From Deroplatys truncata (taxonomy: Eukaryota; Arthropoda; Insecta; Mantodea; Mantidae): a stretch of 64,000 nt of DNA. Position numbers and translations under genes: made by a program. Below the pieces are notes generated by a model. That model did not search any database, was not told the DNA's origin, and worked only from the letters and a program-made list of their open reading frames with translations. Positions 33,326 to 45,121 of the stretch are shown here, in pieces (within the stretch, counting starts at the first letter, position 1; each line of letters opens with the position of its first letter). The stretch lies in contig CM060976.1 of the NCBI GenBank assembly GCA_030765065.1, forward strand, positions 59,442,539-59,506,538. The letters run 5' to 3'.

Positions 33326-36300
33326 ATGTAAGTAAATGAATAAATGTTATTATCTCGGTATTATGCAGATGGATACATGTGGCATATCTTGTAAATAAAC
33401 TTATTTCCAGGATTGCTTTAAGTGGAATTGAAGGAAAACATAGCACGGATTCCAAATATCACAATAAATTTGAAAGGGGCATAAAATAAAAATGAAATAC
33501 TTTAAGTGAACAGATAACATTTTAATCAACTGATGATAGCTAGAGGACGTTATACTTAATACCTTTATTTTATGTTTTAAAGTTTGTATTGTCAATGATT
33601 TTTTGCAGCAGGATGAATAACCATAAAGTAAATATTTGTTATATACCTACCGCCAAATTCGATACATTTTGTGTAACGCCTGATGATGTGATATCGAACT
33701 CTTGGAAGGAGTCAGACTCTGGTGATCGGCGTATCTGCGGATGTCCACAGGGATATTTGTATTAGGGATTAAGCTGCTTGTTTCACTTAAACGCCTCTCT
33801 TATCTTGAAAACATGATGTGCTGGGTGACACCTCTTGTTTACGTTGTTGAAAGAATCGGCAAGCCTCTTACATTTCTTCGCGCTTCCTCCTATATCAGAA
33901 GCGTCTCGGCGGGTGCAATGTTCATTCCACCTTAATGTAGACAGAAATATATGGTGTAAAGCAGTGGTAGCAAAGCATGACTCGTGAGGCAGTGTGACTC
34001 GCAGGCGCAACTCCTTTTCTAGCCGTCTATTCATTTGTTTTCCATGTGCTGCTGAGTGGTGTAGTGCGTGTTACATATTTGATGACTGGAGAGAGAAAGG
34101 CATTTTCGCCACCCTTGGTGTAAAGTATGAGATTACTCAATGAACAATACTAGGTAAGCTTCCGTCAGCTTTAGGTATGGTGAAGGTCTGCTGTGCATTA
34201 CCTAACATCTGATGCAGTAGCATTGGTAAAAAATATGTATAAATTATTGGCCAAAATGATGAATGCAATATCTCTGCTTGTCGTCAAGTCTACGGTTTGT
34301 CTATCTACAGTCATCTCCCTTTCTATATTTCGGAGAATCTAGTGCGAAAACATAGAACCAAAATAACAGCTGAAGTTTTCCTGACAGCATAATAATTCTT
34401 GATTTTCTGTCATGAAACAACAATGCCATCCAACGTGATTTCAGTTTAACCCCGGCACTATAAATATGGTGATCCGAACTTTCATCAGTTTATCCTGAAG
34501 ACGAAGATGGACATTTTCAAAACGTCGGTTTCAAACCATCTATTTATCTTGCTTGAAGTACGCGAAAGCTTACAATTAAAATATAGCCAAATTCCTCACA
34601 TTTATACTTGTAACATATACATTTTAACAACTGGATAACACAGATATTTCAGAGGCCAGACAGAAGATCCAAGATAAGACAAATGTCTTCACAAGGAAAG
34701 AAGAAACGAAACTTAATCAGAGGTGACGACCACGAAATAAGACAGCTCTACTACGGATATACTATACGATATTAACAGTGAAAGATTTAATTACATGCTT
34801 ATGACACAAAGTTGCATTGTGGCATTAATTTCAACATATTTGTGGAGGTACCAACCGCAAAATTAAGTATTCAAATTGAACTGAGGTGTTCATCATACAT
34901 AGCGGTAAGGTAGAGAATGTGGGAAAGGTTGTCAGTTGGTTACCAAAACAGATGATTTTCCATTAAATTGGATAAGATGAAGTCTAAAAGGTAGAAATAT
35001 TGATTAGGCTTTATTTTACACCAATACACTTTATGGCGTAGTTATTGCTAAATAAACATAAATTTATTTCTGAATTAGTACCAGTTCTTTGATCATTAGT
35101 GCAACGGCCGTTACCACCGAATACACGTTTAATTTGATATGTATGTCCTGTGTCATATTTTGCTTAAGCTAAATGAAATTTGGCACCATTTCTATAGAGT
35201 CCAGCCTCAGTTACAATGGAAGGGTAGCTCGTACCATCTTTCTCTTCTTCTATTGTGAAGTGGATGACTCGGTCTTAAAGGTTCAGTAGGCTCAGGGCAT
35301 CATCTATTACTTTGTTGATAGGATTTTGTATTGGGGATGTCCGTCATTTAACATAAATATCTAAAGGTACTTAAATTTATTCCAAGCTATCTTCGAGTTA
35401 TCCGTTGGATGCACATTGTCCACCCCTTTGAATTATTCCGTTAAGTGGTATCACTAACCCTCTCTTTTTTCCGGACCAAAATGCCTGGTTTACTGTTTGG
35501 CTAGCAGAAGGGCGATTAGCTTTGTGAAATATACCAGCTCGAGGACATGCTTACAACGCATTTAAGCATAAACTGTGGTCTAACGCGCAGGGGTACACTG
35601 GTAATAGGTGCATCCTTAAAGGTTTATTGGACTTTATTTTCAGAAGAAATGAAGGAATTATACGTAAATTACGAACGCATTGTAAGTATCGACTCCTATG
35701 TCATTTACACCTTTATACCCACTTTAATCTAACATCCGTTTGTAATGCTGGAAAACTTTTCCATAACTTGATCTTAATCATACAATTTCGAATTCAGCTG
35801 TTTCAGCTCAAGTGTTATCAGTCAAATGCACAGAATTTCTACTTTTATTTCGCTTTATTTCAATAATTTTACAGACCTTTAGCATACATAATAATGCAAG
35901 AAACGTAATTCCCGTTTTTTAGAGTGAGTTACTTACTCTCACTTAAGAGTAACTTTAAAGCCTATTAGGATCCATCGATGTTCTAGCACACGCAGGTCAA
36001 CGAAATGGAAGGTGCTAATGCGTATTTAAGTGTCCGGCTAGACAGCCTGGTTTACAGGTTAAAACACTGGCGGCGAAACCATGGTGGATAAAGTACACAC
36101 CTGGTTTAGGAAAATAGAGCCTGTAAGAAATTTAGTCTATATTGAGACACTTTTTCTAAGGTTGGGATACACAAATAATAAACAAAAACGTAATCAAAGG
36201 ATATTTACTATCGTGAGCATTCCCTTTGCTTGAGATATGCAAATCAAAGAGATGTTCTCAATTACGAAACATATTCGGATTTTAAAAGCTACTGTGTGCT

Positions 36301-37249
36301 ATGAAATATATCGCTGGAAAAGAATATCCAAACAACAGTTCTTGTGTTTAATTCCTTGTTACCAAATTGCTGAACAACACGTTCGATTATTCGGTTTAAC
36401 CAATCGCCATTCTCTCGCTTCCCCAACTGTAATCTAAGATTAGTGTTAAGACTTGCTTCTGCCGATATCTGCCCTAATGAGTTGAAATTTGTAAAAAAAA
36501 TTATAACATTTTGGTATCATAAATATGTAATTATTTCGTGCTTTTTAATAAATATATGTATTTTCTTATGTTTAGGTTAATTCACAAAATCTGAAAGGTG
36601 ACATATTTTGTGAAAGGAGTGGCATTATTTTTTTTTAATGAACAGTATTCTTAGAACCACATAAAAATTTATGTGCGTTCCTATCGACTCATCAGTATCC
36701 CAAAAAACAACTGTGTAATGAGATAACCGTGTATCAATTCTTGTTACTGATAAAATTAAGTTAATGACAGACTTTAAACCTAAAATTATAATGACACATT
36801 CCAATACCTCTTTAAGGTCTTATAGGAAGAGCACAGGGACAAGATGAACAAAAGCTTGGAGTAGCACAGGCGCGCGCACACGCAAACACTTACAAAAAAC
36901 ATGTATATAGCATTATTATACATAGTGGCTGACAGCTCGCAAAGGCGCAATAAGATATCTTGACCAGTTTGTTCACCACTGTGTTCCTGATCATACTCAA
37001 ATGAAATGTGGTTTATTTACGACTACATGATTATGCCTAAACCCTGGATGACGCTACGTTTTCAAGGCTATTAAAATGCACTTGCTCTTACAAAGCTAAT
37101 CCATTTCTAAATATAATAATCATCCATAGGGAATGTGGTTGTGGATTAGATTTCATGGACTATATTAGGGCAACACTTGATAAAAATTGTATTTTTATAA
37201 TTAAACATATAAAGAAAAGGTTCTCGAATATAATAAACCTGTTTTTTTT
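33326..37249. other. Long anonymous stretch
   Basis: No gene or window repeat is recognised. Weak points only: a CAGTGGTAGCAAAGCATGAC motif at 33963 resembles a hAT terminus, without a partner; CCTGAAGACGAAGATGG followed by AAAACGTCGG near 34494-34526 resembles retroelement 3' motifs; GTGAGTTACTTACTCTCAC at 35924-35942 is a small palindrome. Open frames are short and unmatched. Confidence 0.4.
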
Positions 37250-37475
37250 GTTTTGTTTTTAATCTCGAGAAGGCTTTTGACAGCTGCAACTGAAAGATGT
37301 TTTACCTAATGGATTGGTGTTACCTTAGATATTTTGATTAATTCTAATTGAATAAAAGTAATTGCAAAATTATGGTAAAATGTACCAATTAAAAAGGTGC
37401 CCAATAGGGAGACTGTTTAAGCCCACTTTTGTGTAATTTAATAGAAAGAGAATCTATTAACAAATTCAGCCTCCC
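37250..37475 (+). pseudogene. Non-LTR reverse transcriptase fragment, upstream part
   Basis: Reads LEKAFDSCN (the first catalytic Asp block, usually DxxKAFDxV), MDWCYLRYFD, and after a shift RGAQ*GDCLSPLLCNLIE (the RGVRQGCPLSPxLFNLYIE block). Many stops. The matching YADD block appears about 930 bp later at 38408, so an insertion probably separates the two. Confidence 0.65.
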
Positions 37476-37744
37476 CCAATTGGAGGCTGCCATAAACAAA
37501 GGATACTAACCAATAAAATGATATGAATACATACATAATTCAAACTGCAAAGAATATAAACATCTGTTAATAATGTTGCAACTGATAAAACACTATCTGA
37601 AAATAATTATAATATACAGATTTATATGGAAATTACCCTTGACTAAACCAAATCTGTATACGAGATTAATCAGTTTACATAAAATATAAATGATTTTTCA
37701 ATACAGCTAGTGGCCTTTTAAGAACACTTAAGGAACACTGCTTT

Positions 37745-38160
37745 AATAAATGAGTTCTTTAATTTATATTTCCTCAAAATGTTACAAAGGTGCATGGAAT
37801 AGTACCTCTGGCTCCAATTAGTAATACAACATCAATTAAAGCAAGATGATATTTAGTGCAGAAGTATGGTTCTGTAAGCTCGTAAATGGTACACTTTTCT
37901 TTGTGAACTTAGCCGGCTGGTCTTCGCGTGTTTCCCTTCTGACGGCAGGATCTATGATGGTTTCCGAACATGAGCCAGGTTGAATGGCTATGATGTCGAT
38001 TCTTCCGTTTGATCCGTTCTCTGCATTATCACAAACTTCTTCATAAACCTGGTTACTTCTGCAGTTTGAGGGCTTCGGCAATCATTGAGGGCACTACCCT
38101 CAGCGGCGGCAGTGGTTGCTGTCTTGAGATCTGCTTGGTACTGCTCTAACCGTATAAACG
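37745..38160 (-). pseudogene. Non-LTR retrotransposon C-terminal end, opposite strand
   Basis: The minus strand reads IDIIAIQPGSCSETIIDPAV, RRETREDQPAKF, then after a shift LLIGARGTIPCTFVTF. These blocks (xDIIA..., IIDPTxRxE, LxxGARGTIPxFFV) end the protein of a widespread group of animal non-LTR elements. It lies between the two halves of a plus-strand reverse transcriptase, so it is likely part of a later inverted insertion. Confidence 0.7.
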
Positions 38161-38389
38161 TTTGCTGTCATTTCCTTCTATTCACCACTACTTAGTCCCT
38201 CTGATATGTGGATCCAACTATGCAGGTGAACTGCTTACAAAGAACTATACTCTTTCCTTTTTGAGGTTGAGAACACCATTTTGCATTCTTTCTCCCTTAT
38301 TAGTCTTCTTAAGCTGAGTAAAGTGGCACCTGAATAAGATAATAAAATGTTAATGCCAAAAATGGATATAACATGGGGAATAATTAAAT

Positions 38390-38715
38390 AAAAATCGTTC
38401 TATTATGCTGACGATGCTATACGGATAGGAAATGATTATATAAATCCCATCTCAGTTGTCGAAGGTTCATTATAAAAATATCATTTGCGGGCACTAAAAC
38501 TAAACCCGTTGCCCTAAGTAAATTCCCGTTGAGATGAAAGTTGGAACTCGAGGGTTGGGATATTGAGCAAGTCATAATTTTTCAAGAGATTACTTACCGG
38601 CGGATGGAAGGAGGTCACCTGGAAGGTCAAAACTTGGAAAGGCTCTTGGCTTCAGGACTGAACAGGCTGTAAGCCTATCACATAACCATGCTAAGAAGAA
38701 GAAGAATAAGAAAAG
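38390..38715 (+). pseudogene. Non-LTR reverse transcriptase fragment, downstream part and tail
   Basis: YYADDAIRIGNDYI near 38406 is the catalytic (F/Y)ADD block. The tail GFRTEQAVSLSHNH then KKKKN near 38650-38705, with an AAG simple repeat, is the usual end of such elements. Probably the continuation of the fragment at 37250. Confidence 0.65.
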
Positions 38716-39398
38716 GATTTAATGCCCAAAAAACCAGTATCTTTCGCGCTCTCATTTCATATATGCCACTCCCCACTGCACAAGTTATAGACCTTGAAAT
38801 ATCAAAGCAATTTTTCAAGCATATTCTGCTTGACAAAGTCTATGGGGAAGTTACAGAATGGCGCACTGTGCCATACACACAGCTTTGCATTTGGCGAGAT
38901 ATGATTTTAATGATTGACTCAAGAGCATTTGGTACTGGCTTGTCCTTATTAAATGTGGTTTCTTTATGGTAATTTTGAAATATAAGGTCCAGTATTGTCA
39001 CTGTCCTCGAGAAAAGCATTCATTGCCAGAACTTCTTGGTATTTTTCCTTGATTCACTTCTAAGCTCTTTCATTTTCTATATCATACGGTATAACGATCC
39101 TTGGGTTGGGATAGATCAGTATTTCTCGTGTGCGTCCAATTAGATCTTACAGTTATTACAGTATTTTCATAAATTCAGTCATGCGTTCAGCTTTCAAACA
39201 ACGCTGCACTAATATAATTATAATTGGAGAGTAATATTTAAGCAAAACCGATTACTTTTAACCCTCAACTTTTCCGAAAACATCGATTGTTCGGTTTCCC
39301 TGAGTACTTGTCTTATCCTATCAACTTCTAGAAATAGGCGTTGGTATCCGAATATTAACCTCATTTTAAGAACGCCTAAGCTCAACATTTATAGTAGT
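38716..39398. other. Anonymous DNA
   Basis: An open frame of 94 codons (38688-38972) begins in the retrotransposon tail and has no known motif. Nothing else recognised. Confidence 0.4.
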
Positions 39399-40090
39399 AC
39401 GTTCTCCACTACTTACCTATTATAGGTAAAAAAAAAGCATTTGTTGCGTTGAAACCCAAATTTCCAGATCGAGATTTCACCGTTTTGAGTTCCCTGAACC
39501 TCAGAAAAGCGTTTAAAAAATAAAGACCCCGTACTCGCCCACATGCGTGTATGTGACGTGTATGCATGTACGCGCGCGCACCGGTGACCAGCATACCTCA
39601 ATAATGAAATTTCGCATACGTACCAAACTTGGTGCTTAAATTCCATAGCTTCTGAGGATACAACATCAAAATGTTCAAGAAAACCCCCACTTCAAACTAT
39701 CCTTTACATAGAAGAGGATTTTAGAGAAGGTTTCCGTTATTTTTTCTTTTCTTAAAAATAGCTCTGACGAGTTTAATAAAAGTACCTTACGTTCAAGATA
39801 TTTGTCTGAAAATCAAACGTGCATCTTGAATTTTCTGTTAACAGCGTATGAAATCCTCTTTCCTCTTAATTAATTTTGTTTAAAATTGCATAAACTAAAG
39901 CGTAAAGCCATATGAATGTATGAGTCACAGACGTTTTTCTCAGAATGACTACCATTTTAATAAAATGATATTTTTATAGCATGTACATAATACATAAAAT
40001 ATATGTGCTTGATTTCTACAAATAGCTTATGAAGTGGTGTTCATTCTAAATAAGCTTTTAATAATTTGTAAACTAGTAAATTTTAAGCAA
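39399..40090 (-). repeat. GTAGAGAAAGT-family repeat, minus-strand copy
   Basis: Starts with the degraded reverse terminus CGTTCTCCACTACTTACCTA, then CGAGATTTCACCG near 39472. Both the 39400-39660 end block and the central GCTCTGACGAGTTTAATAAA block (39762) match, fading near 40090. Confidence 0.75.
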
Positions 40091-41499
40091 CTCATTGATA
40101 CCCACAGTTTGTGTGAATAACTTTCTCGGTTGCATTAGACGTTTTAGAAATATTCGTTGTTTGTCAAGGTTTTCCCAGGTTGTACTGACGTGCGATGTTT
40201 ACAAAGAAACTTACGTGTTTCTTCTTCTTTTCCTCCTATGGTTGACTGCTCAAATAGTTACTTTTGTTTTCCATTTATGCGTGCAATCAAGTCCACATTG
40301 CTTAATTTGGGATTATCGCTGGTCAAAGATGCTCGTGACATGAACAGAAGAGTAACTTTTATATAATTTAATAGTATTGAGAGTAATTAATAAATAGGAG
40401 CAATAATAATAATAGTAATAATAATAATGGGGGATTAAGTGAAATTGTATATCAAAACTTTTTCTGACAGAAGTACCGAGTACAATACATATTCTTATAC
40501 ATAACTTTTTCGCTAGTCTTCTTCCGAGGTTTTCCTTACAACTCTAATTTTTCAAACTGAAGAATTTAATTGTAGCTTAAAATAACGTTTCCAAGCGGCA
40601 AAAAGTATGACCCTTCGTTTCGTTTTTCCGAAAGCAGATTGGTTTGGAGTCAGAAGCATACAGCGCAACTGCCCACACCCACTTTGCCCACGATCGGCAA
40701 AGCACTAAAAACATACGTCTCCAAAGGTGCTGCTAAAAATGATTGTACGAGTGTAGTTATGAGGCAGGCGTTGCATTGAGTACACATTATTGATTCCGCG
40801 CTCCAAATACTGCCTCTGGAATGTTGGCTAATGTTTCACAGTTTCTCAATCTTCGTGGAAGATCCATAGACCATGTCTTTAGGGAGAAACTCAAAAAGAA
40901 GTTCAGGGCTTTAACTCTGGGGATCGAAACGATCAAGGCCCTTTAGTAACTACAAAATTTCAACTAATGTACTCAGGCGCCTTAAGGCGATTCCTAACCT
41001 TATAATAGCTAAATCTATGGCTAGATGGTTAACGCTCTGGTTGGCATTCCCGAGAACCTGGGTTCAACAACGAAACTTATTCTTGGGAATTTATTCTTGG
41101 TTAGAATGACTCCTATTTTGAGGATGATGTATTTAGATAGGTTCCCTTAGGTTTCTCCTGGAGCAATTATGTTATCTTATAAGCCATTCAACTTCAGACG
41201 CAGGCACAATTACGATGGACGTGGTAGTCCATCAAGACCACAGCTGTTATTAGATGAAAAGCTACCTTCAAGGAATGAAATTTTACTAACGTTTAGTTGA
41301 AGAATGTACTGATGTACCGTCGAATCCTGCTTGCAGGCAATTGTTCAAGTGGCAAACTTATTACTTGAATTTTCTCTGCTAAAACATAAAGTTTGCACTG
41401 TATTTTCTATTTAACATTGCTTCTCTTGTTATGAATTTGCAGCTGAAATTCTGAAATTCTTTGAGCAGTCTATGTTTTTACAAAACATCTGTGTTAGAT
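40091..41499. other. Anonymous DNA with a possible SINE-like patch
   Basis: Contains an AAT simple repeat at about 40402-40428. TGGCTAGATGGTTAACGC at 41020 followed by CTGGGTTCAAC resembles tRNA A/B boxes but is degraded. 41362-41480 is similar to 42552-42680 (see that entry). Confidence 0.35.
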
Positions 41500-42516
41500 T
41501 CACATGACTTTCTCTACCCACTTCGTTTATTTTGACGTAACTTCTACAAAAAGAAAGCTTATTTTTCTATCTACTTAATTACAACTGAGATAAAAATTTG
41601 AAAAAAATATTTTCATTACACATTACGTGTAAGTGCAAGTTGATAGAGGAAATCGAATCGATATTCAGATGTTTAAAAATCGGGTCCCTATATACTGGCC
41701 TTGAAATTCCATACTCTTTCCACGACATTGTGAGAATAGAGTTCAATTATGCTACTCACAGACACACATAGATATACTGGCGCGCGCACACGCGTGCACA
41801 CACACCCACACATACACACGCTGTCTGTTTTTATAAAAAGGTTCTTTTTTAATTAGGGCCTCAAATAATACACTGTGATTCTCTCGCCAGAGGCCCCAAA
41901 CGTTTGCTTATATGTTGGACATTTATGTGAGTTTTGTGATGAAACTTTGAATACACATACCTTGAGCAATGTAATGTAGTGTCGCACCCCTCCTAATAGG
42001 CTTGGACTGTTCCACTGACCGTGGCTCTACTTAGTCACACGAACGTCTCCACGCGCTATACTCCAGTGTTGGCTTGTAAGCAGCATCGACAATGTCGTAC
42101 ACAATTGCAGAACACGTGTTTCTCGTTCGTAACTACTGGCAAACGGGTTCATTTAAATCATGTAAAGGGCATTTCGGGCCGAATTTGGTACGCGACGTGA
42201 GCCCTCAAAATGTTATATTCAGAAATTGGTAACAAAGTTAGAGACGACTGGAATCTTGATCACACAGCATGCAGGCGGCCGGAAAATGTTTGGATGTGGG
42301 TGGGGACAATTTTCAGCATCGGATGTGACAGTGTATAGTTCAAGGTATAAGCACACAAATTTTCATCACAAAACTCACGTAAATGGCTAGCATATTCACA
42401 AATGTTTGGGGCTTCTAGCGAGAGAATCACACTGTATATTTCCCGTGAAATCCGATATCGAATTTTGACTGGAATGCAATATTTTCTCCACCTAATAAAT
42501 AAGTGGTAGAGAAAGT
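41500..42516 (+). repeat. GTAGAGAAAGT-family repeat with internal deletion, carrying a nested MITE
   Basis: Opens with TTCACATGACTTTCTCTACC and ends AAGTGGTAGAGAAAGTAAAA. The middle third is missing. The 3' block GGGCCTCAAATAATA is interrupted at 41871 and resumes at 42437 with TATTTCCCGTGAAATC. The CA-rich site is expanded at about 41757-41818. Confidence 0.85.
41871..42434 (+). mobile_element. Tc1/mariner-type MITE with ~105-bp TIRs, nested
   Basis: Flanked by TA at 41869-41870 and 42435-42436 inside an older repeat whose two sides join cleanly. The left arm CACTGTGATTCTCTCGCC and right arm GCGAGAGAATCACACTG pair, and the match extends through GTGAGTTTTGTGATGAAA. Inside, about 42092-42200, a short frame reads VFLVRNYWQTGSFKSC, the start of the HTH domain of DUF4817-like transposases, like the element at 45122. 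It is a derivative of that group with the rest deleted. Confidence 0.9.
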
Positions 42517-42551
42517 AAAAAGTGTTCACGACATTGTTCTCGAGGAACAAA

Positions 42552-42680
42552 ACTATTACTTGAATTTTCCTCTGTTAAAAATACGTTTGCATGTGTTTTC
42601 TAATCACCATTGCTTCACTTGTCCGCATTTGCAGCTGTAATACTGCGCGGATTGAGCACTCGATTGTTTTAAAGAAAGTA
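42552..42680 (+). repeat. Partner of a diverged direct repeat (41362-41480)
   Basis: ATTACTTGAATTTTCCTCTG, CATTGCTTC, TTTGCAGCTG and GAGCA occur in the same order in both places, on either side of the repeat at 41500-42516. Confidence 0.6.
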
Positions 42681-42949
42681 AAGCAAATGAATTGCTTTTT
42701 TAAATGTTAACTCTTTGAATCTTGGAGAAACATTGACAATGAACAATGACAAAGTAAGGCCTCATTATTCTAAATCTAGCCGCAGAGACTGGCCTTAACA
42801 AGGCAAAATGCATCCTGACGGCTGTGACTTGTTGAGTTTGTAACTATTTGTAAGCGGACAAAAGCTAAAAATGCACCTAACTTTTCACTAAGTTTAATTT
42901 CACAGCTGCTTCTTAAAATCGTGAACAAAACATAATATTTTACATTCAC

Positions 42950-43140
42950 ATGAAATGTTCTATCCGCTCTTCTACAAACTATTCTTACAAAAGCTTATTT
43001 TTCTATTAAATGCATACTAATTGAGACAAATATTGTAGGTGCAGTAAGCTGAAGTGATAGTCAAATCTTTAATAAGCTGGTCGCTCTTGATTGCTTTGAA
43101 ATTCCATTCTTACACGTCATCACGAGAAATAAAAGACTGG
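42950..43140 (+). repeat. GTAGAGAAAGT-family repeat, 5' fragment
   Basis: CACATGAAATGTTCTATCCG leads into the family's CAAACTATTCTTACAAAAGC block and stops after ATCACGAGAAATAAAAGA. Confidence 0.7.
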
Positions 43141-43272
43141 TGACCTATAGTGATAATTATTGCCAAATGCCAATTAATGTATGGCAATTATTTTCTACAT
43201 CTTTGGCCCCTCCGACCAAAAGCAACACCATATTATAGCACTTACAAAACTGTATAAGTGTTTCAATTCATG

Positions 43273-43275
<3 letters not shown>

Positions 43276-43328
<53 letters not shown>

Positions 43329-43339
43329 AATAAACAAAT
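43276..43339 (+). repeat. (AAT)n microsatellite passing into (AAAT)n
   Basis: Fifteen or so AAT units followed by AAAT units; a minus-strand poly-Leu frame here is an artefact. Confidence 0.95.
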
Positions 43340-43829
43340 AAACGGCGCCGCAGCTGCGCAATGGTTTTTGAAAGATTTCCACAAAATAGACGCGAAAAAA
43401 CGACGCTTGCTTTCGTTTATTTCAAATTTGAGGGCGTAGAATATCAACTCCCTTACATTCGGGGAAGGAGATTCTCGAAAGATGTAGTAGCTAGCGTATC
43501 TCGGAGGTTGCAAAAATACGGTTGAAATTCAAAGTTTTAAGCCGGAGCCAACGAGGAAGCACTCAAAGCCAGCTGAAAGAACAGTAACCAATAAGATAGA
43601 AAAGAACTTGACTCGATGAGAGAATACCGAAGTCTTAATTTTGAGACTTAAGGCGGTGTTTACAGGATTAGCGTCTACTCCGATAGTCTCACTTACATAG
43701 ACCATTCGCGACTCGTTATCACAAGAATATGACACTCAAAGTCCCGCGAATTTCAGACGCAAGGTTTAGTAACTAAGATAACGTTTAATAGCGATGGAAT
43801 AATTGTGATACATACCAAACGTGTTTTTA
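43340..43829. other. Anonymous DNA
   Basis: Nothing recognised. Confidence 0.4.
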
Positions 43830-44490
43830 AAGTAAGTACCGATAATTTTTTAAAAAATAACACAACATTATTTTCCAAACACTTAATCATCGTTCATTTT
43901 CTTACACCTTATAATACTTCTCCATATAGTCACCGCCGTTATTCAACACTTGTAACCGAAAACGTCTCTGTTCTCGTCAAAGAATGATGCCGCCTGTAAT
44001 GAAAGCCAAGTCTGTACTTCTTGTTTCACGTTATCGTCGTTGAAACGTTTTCTATTAAGGAAATTCTTCACGTGAAAAAAGTAACAGATGAAAAGCGCTT
44101 GTTGTCAAATCCGGACTGTAGAGACGGTGGTCGAATTGTTCCCCACCAAATGATGCGATCGGATGTCGAGTTTTTTTGGTTGTTGGCGTTATCACTGTTG
44201 TTTCCCCATAAGCCTCATACAATTGGCGATGAATGTTTGCTGGCGCAACATTTCTCGCATTCAAAAAACGAATCGCTTATCTGACTTCACAGTCGGAGGA
44301 TCGTTTGATTGTTTTGAACATTTGGAAACGCTCTTACAACACGAAAACACAAATCGACGATCGCTTACAGTGGCGTCTGCCTTCCTAATGAATGGAGGAA
44401 CTGATTGCGCATGCTCAAAATCGCGATTGCAGCGCTTCAGCGACATAATATTAAAACTATATTTGCTTTAAACCACGCCGCGCTGAAGAG
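43830..44490 (-). pseudogene. Internally deleted mariner, HTH end joined to C-terminal end
   Basis: On the minus strand: SDKRFVFLNARNVAPANIHR and QLYEAYGE form the first HTH helices of a mariner transposase. The frame then passes through a short GETTVITPTTKK stretch to FGGEQFDHRLYSPDLTTSAF, where active enzymes have SPDLAPSDFHLF; the third catalytic Asp is Ala here. A decayed tail ends VLNNGGDYMEKYYKV. About 200 residues with the first two catalytic Asp residues are missing. I could not define inverted repeats, so the element ends are uncertain. The sequence differs clearly from the mariners at 13766 and 29645. Confidence 0.75.
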
Positions 44491-45119
44491 AACCTGTGAA
44501 CTAAGGAACGGTGACTTAGCAGCGGTAACCGAGAAACACGAGCCAGAGTGACAATTATCACAAGAAAAGGAAACCTGAGTAGGGATTAATCGGAATAGCG
44601 ATTGTGTCTGCTGAGAGTCCAGATTCGAGACCAGGCGCGTATGTGAGACTAATTAGCAGATCTGTAATCTCGCAGAGGGCATAGCAGCCAGGGAGGGGTG
44701 TCAAAGATAATCATTTCAGTGTACCTCGCCCACTTTTTTTCCTCTTCCCGTCATTAGCACTTCCCCGACAACATTACAGCACAGTAAGACGCCAACGCCG
44801 ATTCTGAAAGTTTGGGCCGACCCTGGGTACGCTACCTGGCCCAAGAATCAACGCCCAAGGAGTTATCTTTGAGTCGGGCAGCCCAAAGGAATGGGTGATG
44901 AAAGTAAGGGAGGAGCAGGTGTATCAGATGTTCAACGACGGGCAACAGGCCAAGTGTGGCTGACAGGAAAAGCGCTGCAGACCAAGCACTTAATATCATC
45001 TAAATTATTTGAAAATTCAAACTCATAAGAATGGATAACTGGGAAATGGTTAACGCTGGTAAAATCTTGTTTATAGTGAATTTTAGCAACATTTGCAGGT
45101 TTGCCTGCCCCTTGTGTTA
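44491..45119. other. Anonymous DNA, less AT-rich
   Basis: 44490-44960 has a more balanced composition than its surroundings but no frame or repeat that I recognise. Confidence 0.4.
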
Positions 45120-45121
45120 TA

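Noticed and set aside
33963..34010. hAT transposon terminus
   Set aside because: CAGTGGTAGCAAAG is hAT-like, but I found no partner end, 8-bp duplication or transposase trace.
38688..38972. 94-codon frame as a gene
   Set aside because: It begins inside the AAG-rich tail of a non-LTR element and has no recognisable motif.
41020..41095. Fifth SINE family
   Set aside because: The A-box-like stretch is fair, but the B box is degraded and no second copy is visible.
43268..43513. Minus-strand frame ending in poly-Leu
   Set aside because: The Leu run is the (AAT)n microsatellite read on the minus strand.
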